Below are positions 8,458 to 14,984 of a stretch of 21,106 nt of DNA, one piece after another. Under the pieces are notes generated by a model, which ran no database searches, was not told the origin of the DNA, and saw nothing but the letters and a program-made list of their open reading frames with translations. Source of the DNA: a bacterium. Lineage in GTDB: Bacteria > Patescibacteriota > Patescibacteriia > UBA2591 > JAGGZP01. Both the position numbers and the translations under genes were made by a program. Every line of letters starts with the position of its first letter. Position 1 is the first letter of the stretch. The stretch lies in the NCBI GenBank assembly GCA_021161965.1, contig JAGGZP010000037.1, positions 1 through 21,106 on the forward strand. Direction: 5' to 3'.

Positions 8458-8540
8458 TGAGATAATGTTTTACGGATAAACGAAGTCACCGAAGGCGGTT
8501 TGGGTGAGCCGAAGACGAAACCATTTATTCGCTGTTATAT
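8458..8540 (-). repeat. attC-like palindromic repeat, copy A (downstream of HEAT gene)
   Basis: GC-rich, partly palindromic stretch in an AT-rich gap. On the + strand the inner arms are CGGATAAACG (8473-8482) and the complementary region CCATTTATTCG (about 8521-8531), pairing with G-T wobbles. CGCTGTTA (8530-8537) matches the same octamer in the two other copies. Bases 8479-8506 are identical over 28 nt to 10380-10407 in copy C. The outer boxes are degenerate (GTTATAT at 8534-8540; the partner around 8463-8468 is only partly complementary). It lies 56 nt after the stop of the HEAT gene, where an attC would sit in an integron cassette. Confidence 0.6.
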
Positions 8541-8596
8541 GATTCGAACGAAGTGAGGGTAAGGAATGAAGTGGCGAAGTGTTGGGAGAGCAAGCA

Positions 8597-9196
8597 TTAC
8601 TTAATATATCCTCTAACAGCATTAAGACATTCTTCACAATTTTTCCAAGAAAAAACTTCTTGCTTTAGTTTAGGATACTTCCGAATTAATTTAATAAGAG
8701 AAGATGCTACTGCTCTCCAGACAAATCTTTCCTTATCTTTTGCTAAAATTTTTAATAATTTCAAAGATTCGTTTGGATATGTCTGACCAAACCAAGCCCC
8801 ACAACACATAGCAACATTCCAACGAACATTTTTATCATCGATTCTTGTCCATTTTTTTAATCTTTGAAATCCAGCTTTAGGATCTTTATAACATACATGT
8901 GACAATGCAAAAGGACCACAATTTCTTCTAACATAAGAATTATTATCATAAATTAAAACTTCGAGTAGATCAAGAGCTTGTGAAACAAATTCTTTTTTAA
9001 TTCTTAATAAACCAACCTCAACAGCACGTCTAATATTGGGGTTTGGGGCTTTAACCCATTTTTTCCAGACAGGCAAATATTCCAAGAAAAATTTATCATT
9101 TATTTTCTTTATTTCTACGGCGGCATCTTCTCGGATACCCCATTCAGGCGAATCCGCCATTTTTCTGATTTTTGCAAGAAGTTTTTTGTCTATCAT
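8597..9196 (-). CDS. HEAT-repeat protein, possibly AlkC/AlkD-like
   Basis: A 199-aa all-helical protein made of HEAT-type repeats: successive pairs of helices with conserved turns such as NPNIRRAVEVGL, NSYVRRNCGPFAL, DKNVRWNVAMCCGAW and ERFVWRAVASSLIKL. Repeated R-R/W-x-A at the helix starts and several tryptophans resemble the AlkC/AlkD DNA alkylation-repair glycosylases, which use a HEAT solenoid to cup damaged DNA, but the catalytic residues of that family cannot be confirmed by eye; it could equally be a protein-binding scaffold. It is a single gene, flanked by attC-like repeats, with no partner in the same orientation closer than 118 nt. ATG start, no Shine-Dalgarno. Confidence 0.8.
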   Translation of the reverse strand: MIDKKLLAKIRKMADSPEWGIREDAAVEIKKINDKFFLEYLPVWKKWVKAPNPNIRRAVEVGLLRIKKEFVSQALDLLEVLIYDNNSYVRRNCGPFALSHVCYKDPKAGFQRLKKWTRIDDKNVRWNVAMCCGAWFGQTYPNESLKLLKILAKDKERFVWRAVASSLIKLIRKYPKLKQEVFSWKNCEECLNAVRGYIK

Positions 9197-9202
9197 GTTG
9201 TT

Positions 9203-9270
9203 ATATTAGTGAGCTCGCAATTTGGGTGAGAGGCGGGTTGATCTCCGTACCGTATACACGCTGTTATGTG
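9203..9270 (-). repeat. attC-like repeat, degenerate copy B
   Basis: Shares TTTGGGTG (9221-9228) and CGCTGTTA (9259-9266) with copies A and C; the spacing between the two octamers (30 nt) is the same as in copy C. The R-type box reads GTTATGT on the + strand (ACATAAC on the gene strand). The other half is poorly conserved: no clean complement to CGTATACACG is present upstream. It lies about 45 nt after the stop of the 314-aa unknown gene and ends just before the HEAT start codon. Confidence 0.5.
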
Positions 9271-9314
9271 AAATAGCCGGAAATTTCTATTCCTTAATGT
9301 AATTTTTTGGCAAT

Positions 9315-10259
9315 TTATCCTTCTTTTGAAATATCACGAAGATCAGAATATATACTTTTAATGTGTTCAGTTACTTTGTTAGCAAAATCTTCAGTACATA
9401 ATAATTTAATTTCTTCCCCGTCTGCTTCTTGTCCTTTACTTCTTGTTATGGAAACTTTGTGAGATATTTTTACAATTTCATCTGGTTGACTTTGCAATCC
9501 TTTGATTATTTTTTCTAATTCACTTTCGTAATTACCGAATTGCTCTTTTTGAATAACTCTGCCACCATATAGACGGTCAAATGGTTCGCCGGCAATACTC
9601 ACAGATAAAATAACCATGTTGGGTTTTGTTGCGATTCTTCTGTGTTCGCGGCCCAAAAATTCATCATCGGTATAAGTTATGCCCGAAGCTTTTTTGATCT
9701 TTACTTTGCTAATAGTACAATATCCCTCATGATCTGCCGGAGATGTTGCATGTGGTTTTTCTTTGTAGGCTTGAAAAAGATTTTCTTCCGTACGGACTTT
9801 AGCAAGTTCTTGCCGAGCAAGTTCTTCTTGCTTGTTTTTTATTTTTTGACGTAATTTTTCAGCCTTTTCAATATCTTCTTTTTTTGATAATGGATTACTG
9901 AAGGTAAGTTTTAATGCTAATTCAATATCGGCTATAACATCTTCAGTAGCATTTTCTGGAACATCGACGGTAAAAAATTCTCTATCTTCCCAATTAATAA
10001 TCGCTTCTTTGTCTTGAAGTTTTGCAAATAATTGGGTATCAAAAGAATCAATCTGGTTTTCGTTCCAACCATATTTGTCAGCCAGCTCGCCTTGATAAAT
10101 ATCATCAAAGATTATTTCCACGCGAGTATAACCAGGATATTCCGATTTCTTTTTAACTAGACGGACCCTTGATTCACCTAATTCTATTGTAGATTTGGTT
10201 TTGGGTTTTTTTTCGGGCGTTTCTTGCGGCGAGATTCTACCCTCAAGTTTTTTTGACAT
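9315..10259 (-). CDS. Unknown 314-aa protein in cassette-like unit
   Basis: I do not recognise this protein. Visible features: a basic, Pro/Lys/Thr-rich N-terminus (residues 1-25); a central region rich in Lys, Glu and Gln (about 125-165) likely to form a helix or coiled coil around KKEDIEKAEKLRQKIKNKQ; and a C-terminal half with alternating strands (TISKVKIKKASGITYTDDE, NMVILSVSIAGEPFDRLYGG, VKISHKVSIT) and a final helix. There is no signal peptide or membrane segment. Base composition and start context are like the neighbours. It is the only gene between attC-like copies B and C, reading in the same direction as both neighbouring units. Nothing in the sequence tells its function. Confidence 0.8.
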   Translation of the reverse strand: MSKKLEGRISPQETPEKKPKTKSTIELGESRVRLVKKKSEYPGYTRVEIIFDDIYQGELADKYGWNENQIDSFDTQLFAKLQDKEAIINWEDREFFTVDVPENATEDVIADIELALKLTFSNPLSKKEDIEKAEKLRQKIKNKQEELARQELAKVRTEENLFQAYKEKPHATSPADHEGYCTISKVKIKKASGITYTDDEFLGREHRRIATKPNMVILSVSIAGEPFDRLYGGRVIQKEQFGNYESELEKIIKGLQSQPDEIVKISHKVSITRSKGQEADGEEIKLLCTEDFANKVTEHIKSIYSDLRDISKEG

Positions 10260-10361
10260 AAGTTGATGTTAATAATTAAATTTTATCATAAGTTATGTTC
10301 GATCTTTGAAATAATACTACCAAAAAATCTAAAAAATAAGGAAAAAATTTCTGGCTATTGC

Positions 10362-10448
10362 ATCTAACATATGCGATTTAACGAAGTCACCGAAGGCGGT
10401 TTGGGTGGAGCGAATGTAATGAGCGAGACCATTAAATCGCTGTTAGGC
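10362..10448 (-). repeat. attC-like recombination site, best copy (C)
   Basis: On the gene (-) strand: GCCTAAC (10448-10442, fits RYYYAAC), spacer, inner arm, variable centre, inner arm, GTTAGAT (10368-10362, fits GTTRRRY). The inner arms form a perfect 9-bp inverted repeat with core GCGATTTA at 10373-10380 and TAAATCGC at 10433-10440 (plus one more A/T pair), and the outer boxes pair with two wobble-compatible differences. Total 87 bp, within the known size range of attC sites. The gaps between outer and inner arms are unequal (4 and 1 nt), which is less typical. It starts 58 nt after the methyltransferase stop. Sequence 10380-10407 is shared exactly with copy A. Confidence 0.65.
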
Positions 10449-10506
10449 GTGTCCGTTAGGACCGAAGCGAACGAATGTGAGCGGAGAATCGCGAGGGGCC
10501 ACTATA

Positions 10507-11100
10507 CTATAACTTTTTTAATATTATTATAAAAACATCATGAGTATGAGGTCTTTCTGTTTCGAAATCTTCTTGGTGGAATTGAATTTGCTTCAAAATT
10601 TTGAATCTCTTCTTATACACCTTTAATATATCTTCTTTTCTGTGAAATCGGACTATTTTTTTATCTTTTACATATTTTGTGTTCAACAGAAATGCGAGAA
10701 ATGCTATACCTCTTTTTTTTAAGACTCTATGGATCTCTGATGCCGGTTTTTCTAGAGGAAGATTATGTAAGACCCATCCAGAATAGATAGCATCGAAAAA
10801 TTCATTTTCAAATTTTAAATTCTGTATATCTCCAACTAAAAAATGTAAATTTTCTAACTTATACTTTTCTTTATTTTTTTTAGCTTTTTTAATGGCTTCA
10901 TTAGAAATATCAATCCCCCATACTTCAAAACCTTGTTTTGCTAAAAAAATAGAATCTTGTCCAGAACCACATCCTGCATCTAGAACCCTATCACCCTTAT
11001 TTAAGTATTTAATAAATAATTGCATATTTTTAGAAGATCCTTTTTCCCAATGTGCCCCTTTTTTATAAATTTCGTCCCACCTAGATCGATTTTCTTTCAT
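10507..11100 (-). CDS. Class I SAM-dependent methyltransferase
   Basis: A 197-aa Rossmann-fold methyltransferase. Motif I is VLDAGCGSGQ (39-48), followed by an acidic residue at the end of strand 2 (VWGIDIS, near 58-64), the motif around VGDIQNLKF (near 89-97) and the strand-4 region FFDAIYSGWVLHNLP. This is the small TehB/UbiE-like type that modifies small molecules or unknown targets; the substrate is not evident. It stands alone between an attC-like site downstream (10362-10448) and a half-site upstream (11162-11168). The 10-mers TGTTAGGCGT (10441-10450) and ACGCCTAACA (11160-11169) flank it as a perfect inverted repeat, as expected for a single-gene integron cassette. Confidence 0.93.
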   Translation of the reverse strand: MKENRSRWDEIYKKGAHWEKGSSKNMQLFIKYLNKGDRVLDAGCGSGQDSIFLAKQGFEVWGIDISNEAIKKAKKNKEKYKLENLHFLVGDIQNLKFENEFFDAIYSGWVLHNLPLEKPASEIHRVLKKRGIAFLAFLLNTKYVKDKKIVRFHRKEDILKVYKKRFKILKQIQFHQEDFETERPHTHDVFIIILKKL

Positions 11101-11159
11101 ATAGTTATTAATTTGGTTTAAATTTAATAAAATTTTGTTTTTTTGCGACCCGAGCGATT

Positions 11160-11196
11160 ACGCCTAACACCCATTTCCCGAAAAGTTTTCGGGAAA
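11160..11196. repeat. attC-type half-site plus perfect hairpin
   Basis: GCCTAAC at 11162-11168 (GTTAGGC on the gene strand) matches an integron R box and mirrors the box at 10442-10448. Directly next to it, TTTCCCGAAAA (11174-11184) and TTTTCGGGAAA (11186-11196) form a perfect 11-bp inverted repeat centred on one base. No matching inner arm or second outer box was found on the far side, so if this is an attC remnant it is incomplete. The hairpin has no U-run on the - strand and is not a convincing terminator. Confidence 0.45.
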
Positions 11197-11445
11197 ATTC
11201 ATAATTTATGGTAATATCCGAAATATTTAAATTTTTCTTTTCAGTACTAAGATCATGCAAAGGATATATACAAAATACAAAAAGAATACTTGAAATTATG
11301 AGCTTGTTTGCAGGCTTATAGAAGAACTGAAACTAGATTCGAGCAAGCGAAGCGAACGGGAGTTCGGTTTGCGCCCTCTACTTCTTAGCCACATAATAAA
11401 TCAAACCGCTAGTTGAAAACCAAAAGATGTTCTTTTGATCGTTTT
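11197..11445. other. Intergenic stretch, no gene recognised
   Basis: Together with 11101-11196 this makes a 345-base gap between the two methyltransferase loci. I see no open frame of useful length and no RNA gene. Bases about 11338-11375 are a GC-richer, purine-rich patch (GAGCAAGCGAAGCGAACGGG) similar in style to 10458-10500 and 8541-8590, the stretches between gene stops and attC-like repeats; this may mark the tail of another cassette-like unit whose outer boxes have decayed. Confidence 0.5.
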
Positions 11446-12095
11446 CTATGCCTTTTTCAGAGTTAGTATAGATAATATCAAATCCGTTTTTTTCATTAAT
11501 TCTTTAATTTTAAGAGGATTTGAAAAATGTATATATACCTCGGATCCTTCGCTGAAAAATATAGAATCACCAAATTCGATGTTTTTATGTTCTCTTTTTA
11601 AACTAAAATATTGTTTTATAGATTCTACAAAGTTACTAGGGTTTAAAATTGACTGCGTTGTGAGAATCAGAACTCCTTCTGGTTTTAAAACTCTATACAT
11701 TTCTTTTACCGCCTTAATTCTATTCTTTTCCTTTGGTATTTGTTCAAAGCCGTTAAAAGAAAAAAGTATGTTATCAAAGGATGAACTTTTAAATTTTAAA
11801 GAACAAACATCCATCGCGTAAAATTTTATATTCGCTCTTTCTTTCTCAGCAATTTGTCGTGCTAATTTAATCATCTATCAATACCAACAATATTATAACC
11901 AAGCTTATATAAAAAGAAAGTTGTTCTTCCTGTTCCACAGCCAACATCTAAAATTGTGGAGCATTTTTTAAAATACTTTTGAATAAGAATTTCCTCTGTC
12001 TTTCTTAAGCCCTCATAAGCTTTTCTTTTGTAAGGTGTTGAAATTTCAGATTTTGAGTATCTTTCCAAGATTATCTTTTTAAATGAATTAGCCAT
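11446..12095 (-). pseudogene. Class I SAM methyltransferase split by a frameshift
   Basis: Two adjoining frames together make one methyltransferase. The first (12095-11871, 74 aa) has the N-terminal helix and motif I ILDVGCGTGRTTFFLYKLGY and ends GIDR then TGA. The second (11874-11446, 142 aa) begins MIKLARQIAEKE and continues with FDNILFSFNGFEQIP and MYRVLKPEGVLILTTQS. In intact relatives about four residues lie between the Asp of GID and this Met; here only two bases separate the GAT codon from the ATG, so about 10 nt appear deleted. Reading TGA as an amino acid does not help, since TAG follows two codons later. The stop and the second start overlap as ATGA, so two coupled polypeptides are possible, but a decayed gene is likelier. 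No attC-like site follows it clearly. Confidence 0.75.
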
Positions 12096-12163
12096 AAATT
12101 AAAGTAAAGTTTGAAGAAATAAAAAACTATTTATTTTTCAGCGCTTGAGCCAAAACAATAATT

Positions 12164-12184
12164 TTAGGAAGTCGGACTTCCTAA
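12164..12184. terminator. Hairpin terminator downstream of tRNA-Val
   Basis: TTAGGAAGT (12164-12172) and ACTTCCTAA (12176-12184) form a 9-bp stem with a CGG loop. It is followed by A/T-rich sequence on both sides (TTTT at 12185-12188 on +; AAATTATTGTTTT on -), so it could stop transcripts of the ndk-phosphoribosyltransferase-tRNA unit and any + strand reading. Confidence 0.7.
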
Positions 12185-12194
12185 TTTTAAATTC

Positions 12195-12271
12195 TGGTGG
12201 GCGATTCAGGATTCGAACCTGAGACCTCGTCGATGTGAACGACGCGCTCTAACCAACTGAGCTAATCGCCC
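12195..12271 (-). tRNA. tRNA-Val (anticodon CAC)
   Basis: A 77-nt cloverleaf including an encoded CCA. The acceptor stem is GGGCGAT/ATCGCCC, the D-arm contains AGCTCAGTTGGTTAGAGC, the anticodon stem CGTCG/CGACG encloses the loop TTCACAT with anticodon CAC (reads GUG valine codons), and the T-arm contains GGTTCGAATCC. All stems pair perfectly. Its first 10 nt overlap the last codons and the stop of the upstream phosphoribosyltransferase gene. Its 3' end faces the accessory block, the usual orientation for a tRNA next to integrated DNA, though no duplicated 3' end was found. Confidence 0.97.
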
Positions 12272-12909
12272 CTCTCATGCAAAAATTTTTTTACTTCCTC
12301 ATCGCTCAAGTCGTGGAAATCTTTGTAAAAATTTGCTACAGCAAATGGTCCAAATCCTTTTTGTGCATAAAGACAAATAATTTCATCAACCTCTGGCTTA
12401 ATTTTTTCAATTGAAGATTCCGGACTAACCGGAACAGCAACAATAATTTTTTTTGGTTGATATTTTTTTATTGCTTTAATTGCTGCTAACATTGTAAAGC
12501 CAGTTGCCAGACCATCATCAACTAAAATAATAATTTTATTTTTTATTTTAGAGAAATTATTTTTAATTAAATACGCTTTTTCTCGGCGTTTGATTTCTTT
12601 TAAAACTTCTTGACTGATTTTTTTAATTTCTTCTGGCTGAATATCAAAACTATCAATAACATCGTTGTTTAATAAAATTGTTCCATCTGATAGTATTGCC
12701 CCAAATCCCATTTCTGGATCTTGGGGGATGGGTAATTTTCGGACAATGACTAAATTGAATTTAAGATTTAAATATTTTGCTAATGTTGCCCCAACTGCTG
12801 CACCACCTCGTGGAATACCGAAAACTAAAACATCTTTTCTGTTAGCATATTTTTTAAGTTTTTTCACTAATTTTTCACCAGCTTCTTGGCGGTCTTTAAA
12901 TAAAATCAT
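12262..12909 (-). CDS. Phosphoribosyltransferase-family protein
   Basis: A 215-aa type I phosphoribosyltransferase-fold protein of the stand-alone family seen in many bacteria (annotated as predicted phosphoribosyltransferase). It has GIPRGGAAVGATLAKYL (31-47), a pyrophosphate-type RKLPIPQDPEMGFGA loop region (57-71) and the PRPP-binding signature ILVDDGLATGFTM (128-140). The base or substrate is not known for this family. It starts 2 nt after the ndk stop, so the two are co-transcribed. The last codons (encoding GD and the TAG stop) lie inside the 5' end of tRNA-Val, so RNase P maturation of the tRNA would remove the stop from the message. No alternative earlier stop exists in frame. Confidence 0.93.
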   Translation of the reverse strand: MILFKDRQEAGEKLVKKLKKYANRKDVLVFGIPRGGAAVGATLAKYLNLKFNLVIVRKLPIPQDPEMGFGAILSDGTILLNNDVIDSFDIQPEEIKKISQEVLKEIKRREKAYLIKNNFSKIKNKIIILVDDGLATGFTMLAAIKAIKKYQPKKIIVAVPVSPESSIEKIKPEVDEIICLYAQKGFGPFAVANFYKDFHDLSDEEVKKFLHERGD

Positions 12910-12911
12910 AA

Positions 12912-13385
12912 TTATTTTTCTAACTCTTCTTTGCTATAAATTGCTGGCAAATCAATTTTTTGATAATCAAAAATCTCATTTTCATTAAAAAATCGGTAAA
13001 TTTCTTTTTCCGCTGTTTCAAGAGAATCAGAAGCATGAATAATATTGTGTTGTTGACTCATAGAAAAATCTCCACGAATACTTCCAGCATCCGCTTTTCG
13101 ACCAAGTGTCGGACCAACCAACAAGCGGACGGATTCAACCGCCTCAATTCCTTCTAAAACCATAGCAACAACCGGGGAGCTTTTCATAAATTCAACCAAA
13201 TCGCGAAAGAATGGTTTGTCTTTATGATGAGCATAATGTTCTTCAAGAATTTCTTCTGATAATTTTATCATCTTTAGTCCAACAATTTTCAACCCCTTTT
13301 TTTCAAAGCGAGAAATAATCTCACCAAGTAAATTTCTTTGCAGGGCGTCTGGCTTTAGTAAAACTAATGTTCTTTCCATTTTCAT
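12912..13385 (-). CDS. ndk: Nucleoside diphosphate kinase
   Basis: Ndk transfers the gamma phosphate between nucleoside triphosphates and diphosphates through a phospho-histidine. The 157-aa protein has the early strand ERTLVLLKPDALQRNLLGEII, the Kpn-loop region around GPTLGRKADAGSIRGDFS, and the catalytic H117 in NIIHASDS. Length fits the family with a slightly long C-terminus (YSKEELEK). Two ATGs (13385 and 13379) are possible; MERTLVLLKPDA from the second matches relatives better, and both lack a Shine-Dalgarno. It leads a probable ndk-phosphoribosyltransferase-tRNA-Val unit. A TATAAT-like box lies in the 35-nt gap to comEC, but no good -35 partner was found. Confidence 0.97.
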   Translation of the reverse strand: MKMERTLVLLKPDALQRNLLGEIISRFEKKGLKIVGLKMIKLSEEILEEHYAHHKDKPFFRDLVEFMKSSPVVAMVLEGIEAVESVRLLVGPTLGRKADAGSIRGDFSMSQQHNIIHASDSLETAEKEIYRFFNENEIFDYQKIDLPAIYSKEELEK

Positions 13386-13420
13386 AAGTTTATTTTATTA
13401 ATTTAATTATAATTATTTTC

Positions 13421-14902
13421 CTAAAAAAGAAAAGTACTCAATGTAATTTTTTTTCTTAATTTTAAAATAATCAAGATTAAAATAAGATAAGAAATAATTA
13501 ATAAAGACCAATGAAAAGATGATATTGTTAATGAAAAATAAGGAATTTGTGCTAAAAATTTAACTACTTGAATTATATAACTTGATAAAAGCCAAATTAT
13601 TAAAAATAAAAAGTTTGCAAAACCAGACCAAATCAAACCTAAAAAAACAAAAGCAAATCCGAATCCCATAATCCAAGGAAGTACTCCCAATATTAAGATA
13701 TTTGCTAAAGGGGCGATAAGTGAGAGATTTCCGAAATAATAAAGAACTAATGGTAAAGTAGAAAGATAAGCTGCGGTTCCGACACTTAAAAAGGAACGTA
13801 ATGGCCAGTTTTTTGGATTTGGAATTTTATGAAAAAGATGATAGAAATAAGGAGATAAATAGATAATTCCTAAAACAGCAATAAAAGATAATTGAAAGCT
13901 AACATCCCAACGTAAAAGTTTCGGATTAAATAAAAGCATTAGAACAGCAGCGAAAACTAGGGCATTAATTATATTTCTGACTCTACCAATTTTTTGTGCG
14001 TAGAGCAAAATTAAAACCATTATTCCAGCTCTGACTGCAGAAGGAGAACAACCGGTCAAGAGAACAAAAAGGATTATTAGAACAGATGTCGGATAAAATA
14101 CATTTGCGCGAGACATACCAGGGATTAAAAAAAGAAAAAGTTCAATTATAAAAGCTATAATAACAACATGCATTCCCGATATAGCAGTGATATGTGTTGT
14201 TCCTGTTTTATTAAACCACGTTTTGATTTCTTTTGGAATTTCTTTTTTAAATCCTAATGTCAAAGCAGAGATTAACGATGCTTGTGGTTCTTTAAAGTAG
14301 GAATAAATAAGGTTTTTTCCTTTATTTCTGATTTTATAAATTAAGGCATAAAATCTATTTCCTTTATTGTGATTGATTAACTTTATTTTTGGTTTACTGC
14401 AAAGAGAATAAATATTGTAATGCGCTAAATACATTCGATAATTAAACTTTTTGTAAATAGGTGGTTTTTTTAAGTAACAAGAAATTTTTAATTCATCGCC
14501 GTAATTGTATTTTAAATGTTTTGGAACAGTTAATAAAACTAATCCATTAACGGTTTTTTCATTTTCTATTTTTTCTGTTTTTATAGTTAATTTTGTATTC
14601 TTTTGTCCAATACTTTTCTTTACTACTATACCCTTAAAAACAATATTTTTTCCATTATAAAATTCTATTCTATCCGGACTAATTTTTGGAAAACTTAATT
14701 GATAACGTAAAACTCCGAGAACAAAAAACAATAATAAAAATGCTATCAAGCGGTATTTAAAAGATTTAGAAAGAAAAAGCAGCAAAACAGCAATTAAGAA
14801 AATAAAATAGAGAGTAATTTTTGAGATGTTAAAAAAAGAGGCAATTGCAATGCCAGAAATAAAAGCTAGAAGGATAAATAAAAATATTCTATGTTTTTTC
14901 AT
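13421..14902 (-). CDS. comEC: ComEC/Rec2-type DNA uptake channel
   Basis: ComEC is the inner-membrane channel for single-stranded DNA entry during natural transformation. The protein is strongly hydrophobic, with an N-terminal membrane pair (FLFILLAFISGIAIASFF, then a Leu/Phe-rich second segment), the DUF4131/OB-like soluble part (about residues 65-160), and the competence domain with the signature TTHITAISGMHVVIIAF and TGCSPSAVRAGIMVLILLYA, followed by several more membrane helices. The C-terminal metallo-beta-lactamase domain of many ComEC proteins is absent. I chose the ATG at 14902, which gives a 493-aa protein with a normal membrane-targeting start; a GTG at 14950 would add 16 residues. 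A 7-bp hairpin (14906-14923) sits 4 nt before the ATG. It is followed closely by ndk. Confidence 0.92.
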   Translation of the reverse strand: MKKHRIFLFILLAFISGIAIASFFNISKITLYFIFLIAVLLLFLSKSFKYRLIAFLLLFFVLGVLRYQLSFPKISPDRIEFYNGKNIVFKGIVVKKSIGQKNTKLTIKTEKIENEKTVNGLVLLTVPKHLKYNYGDELKISCYLKKPPIYKKFNYRMYLAHYNIYSLCSKPKIKLINHNKGNRFYALIYKIRNKGKNLIYSYFKEPQASLISALTLGFKKEIPKEIKTWFNKTGTTHITAISGMHVVIIAFIIELFLFLIPGMSRANVFYPTSVLIILFVLLTGCSPSAVRAGIMVLILLYAQKIGRVRNIINALVFAAVLMLLFNPKLLRWDVSFQLSFIAVLGIIYLSPYFYHLFHKIPNPKNWPLRSFLSVGTAAYLSTLPLVLYYFGNLSLIAPLANILILGVLPWIMGFGFAFVFLGLIWSGFANFLFLIIWLLSSYIIQVVKFLAQIPYFSLTISSFHWSLLIISYLILILIILKLRKKITLSTFLF

Positions 14903-14984
14903 AAATTTCGCGAAACCGCGAAAACTAAATTTAAATCTTATATGACCCACTGGCAGACAAGCGTAAATCCGCGTCTATTATTTT

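Noticed and set aside
8541..8550. GATTCGAAC also occurs in the tRNA-Val T-arm (near 12210), a possible attachment-site duplication
   Set aside because: Only 9 bases match, they come from the common T-loop and not the tRNA 3' end, and the flanks do not match.
8553..8786. Open frame on the + strand opposite the HEAT gene
   Set aside because: It runs from a repeat into the antisense of the HEAT gene and shows no family features.
11435..11821. Open frame on the + strand opposite the split methyltransferase
   Set aside because: The opposite strand has clear methyltransferase motifs; the + strand translation has none.
11446..12095. Recoded TGA (genetic code 25) joining the two methyltransferase halves
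   Set aside because: Reading through TGA meets TAG two codons later, and ymdB uses TGA as a true stop.
12665..12988. Open frame on the + strand opposite the phosphoribosyltransferase and ndk genes
   Set aside because: It is antisense to two well-recognised genes and its translation resembles no protein family.
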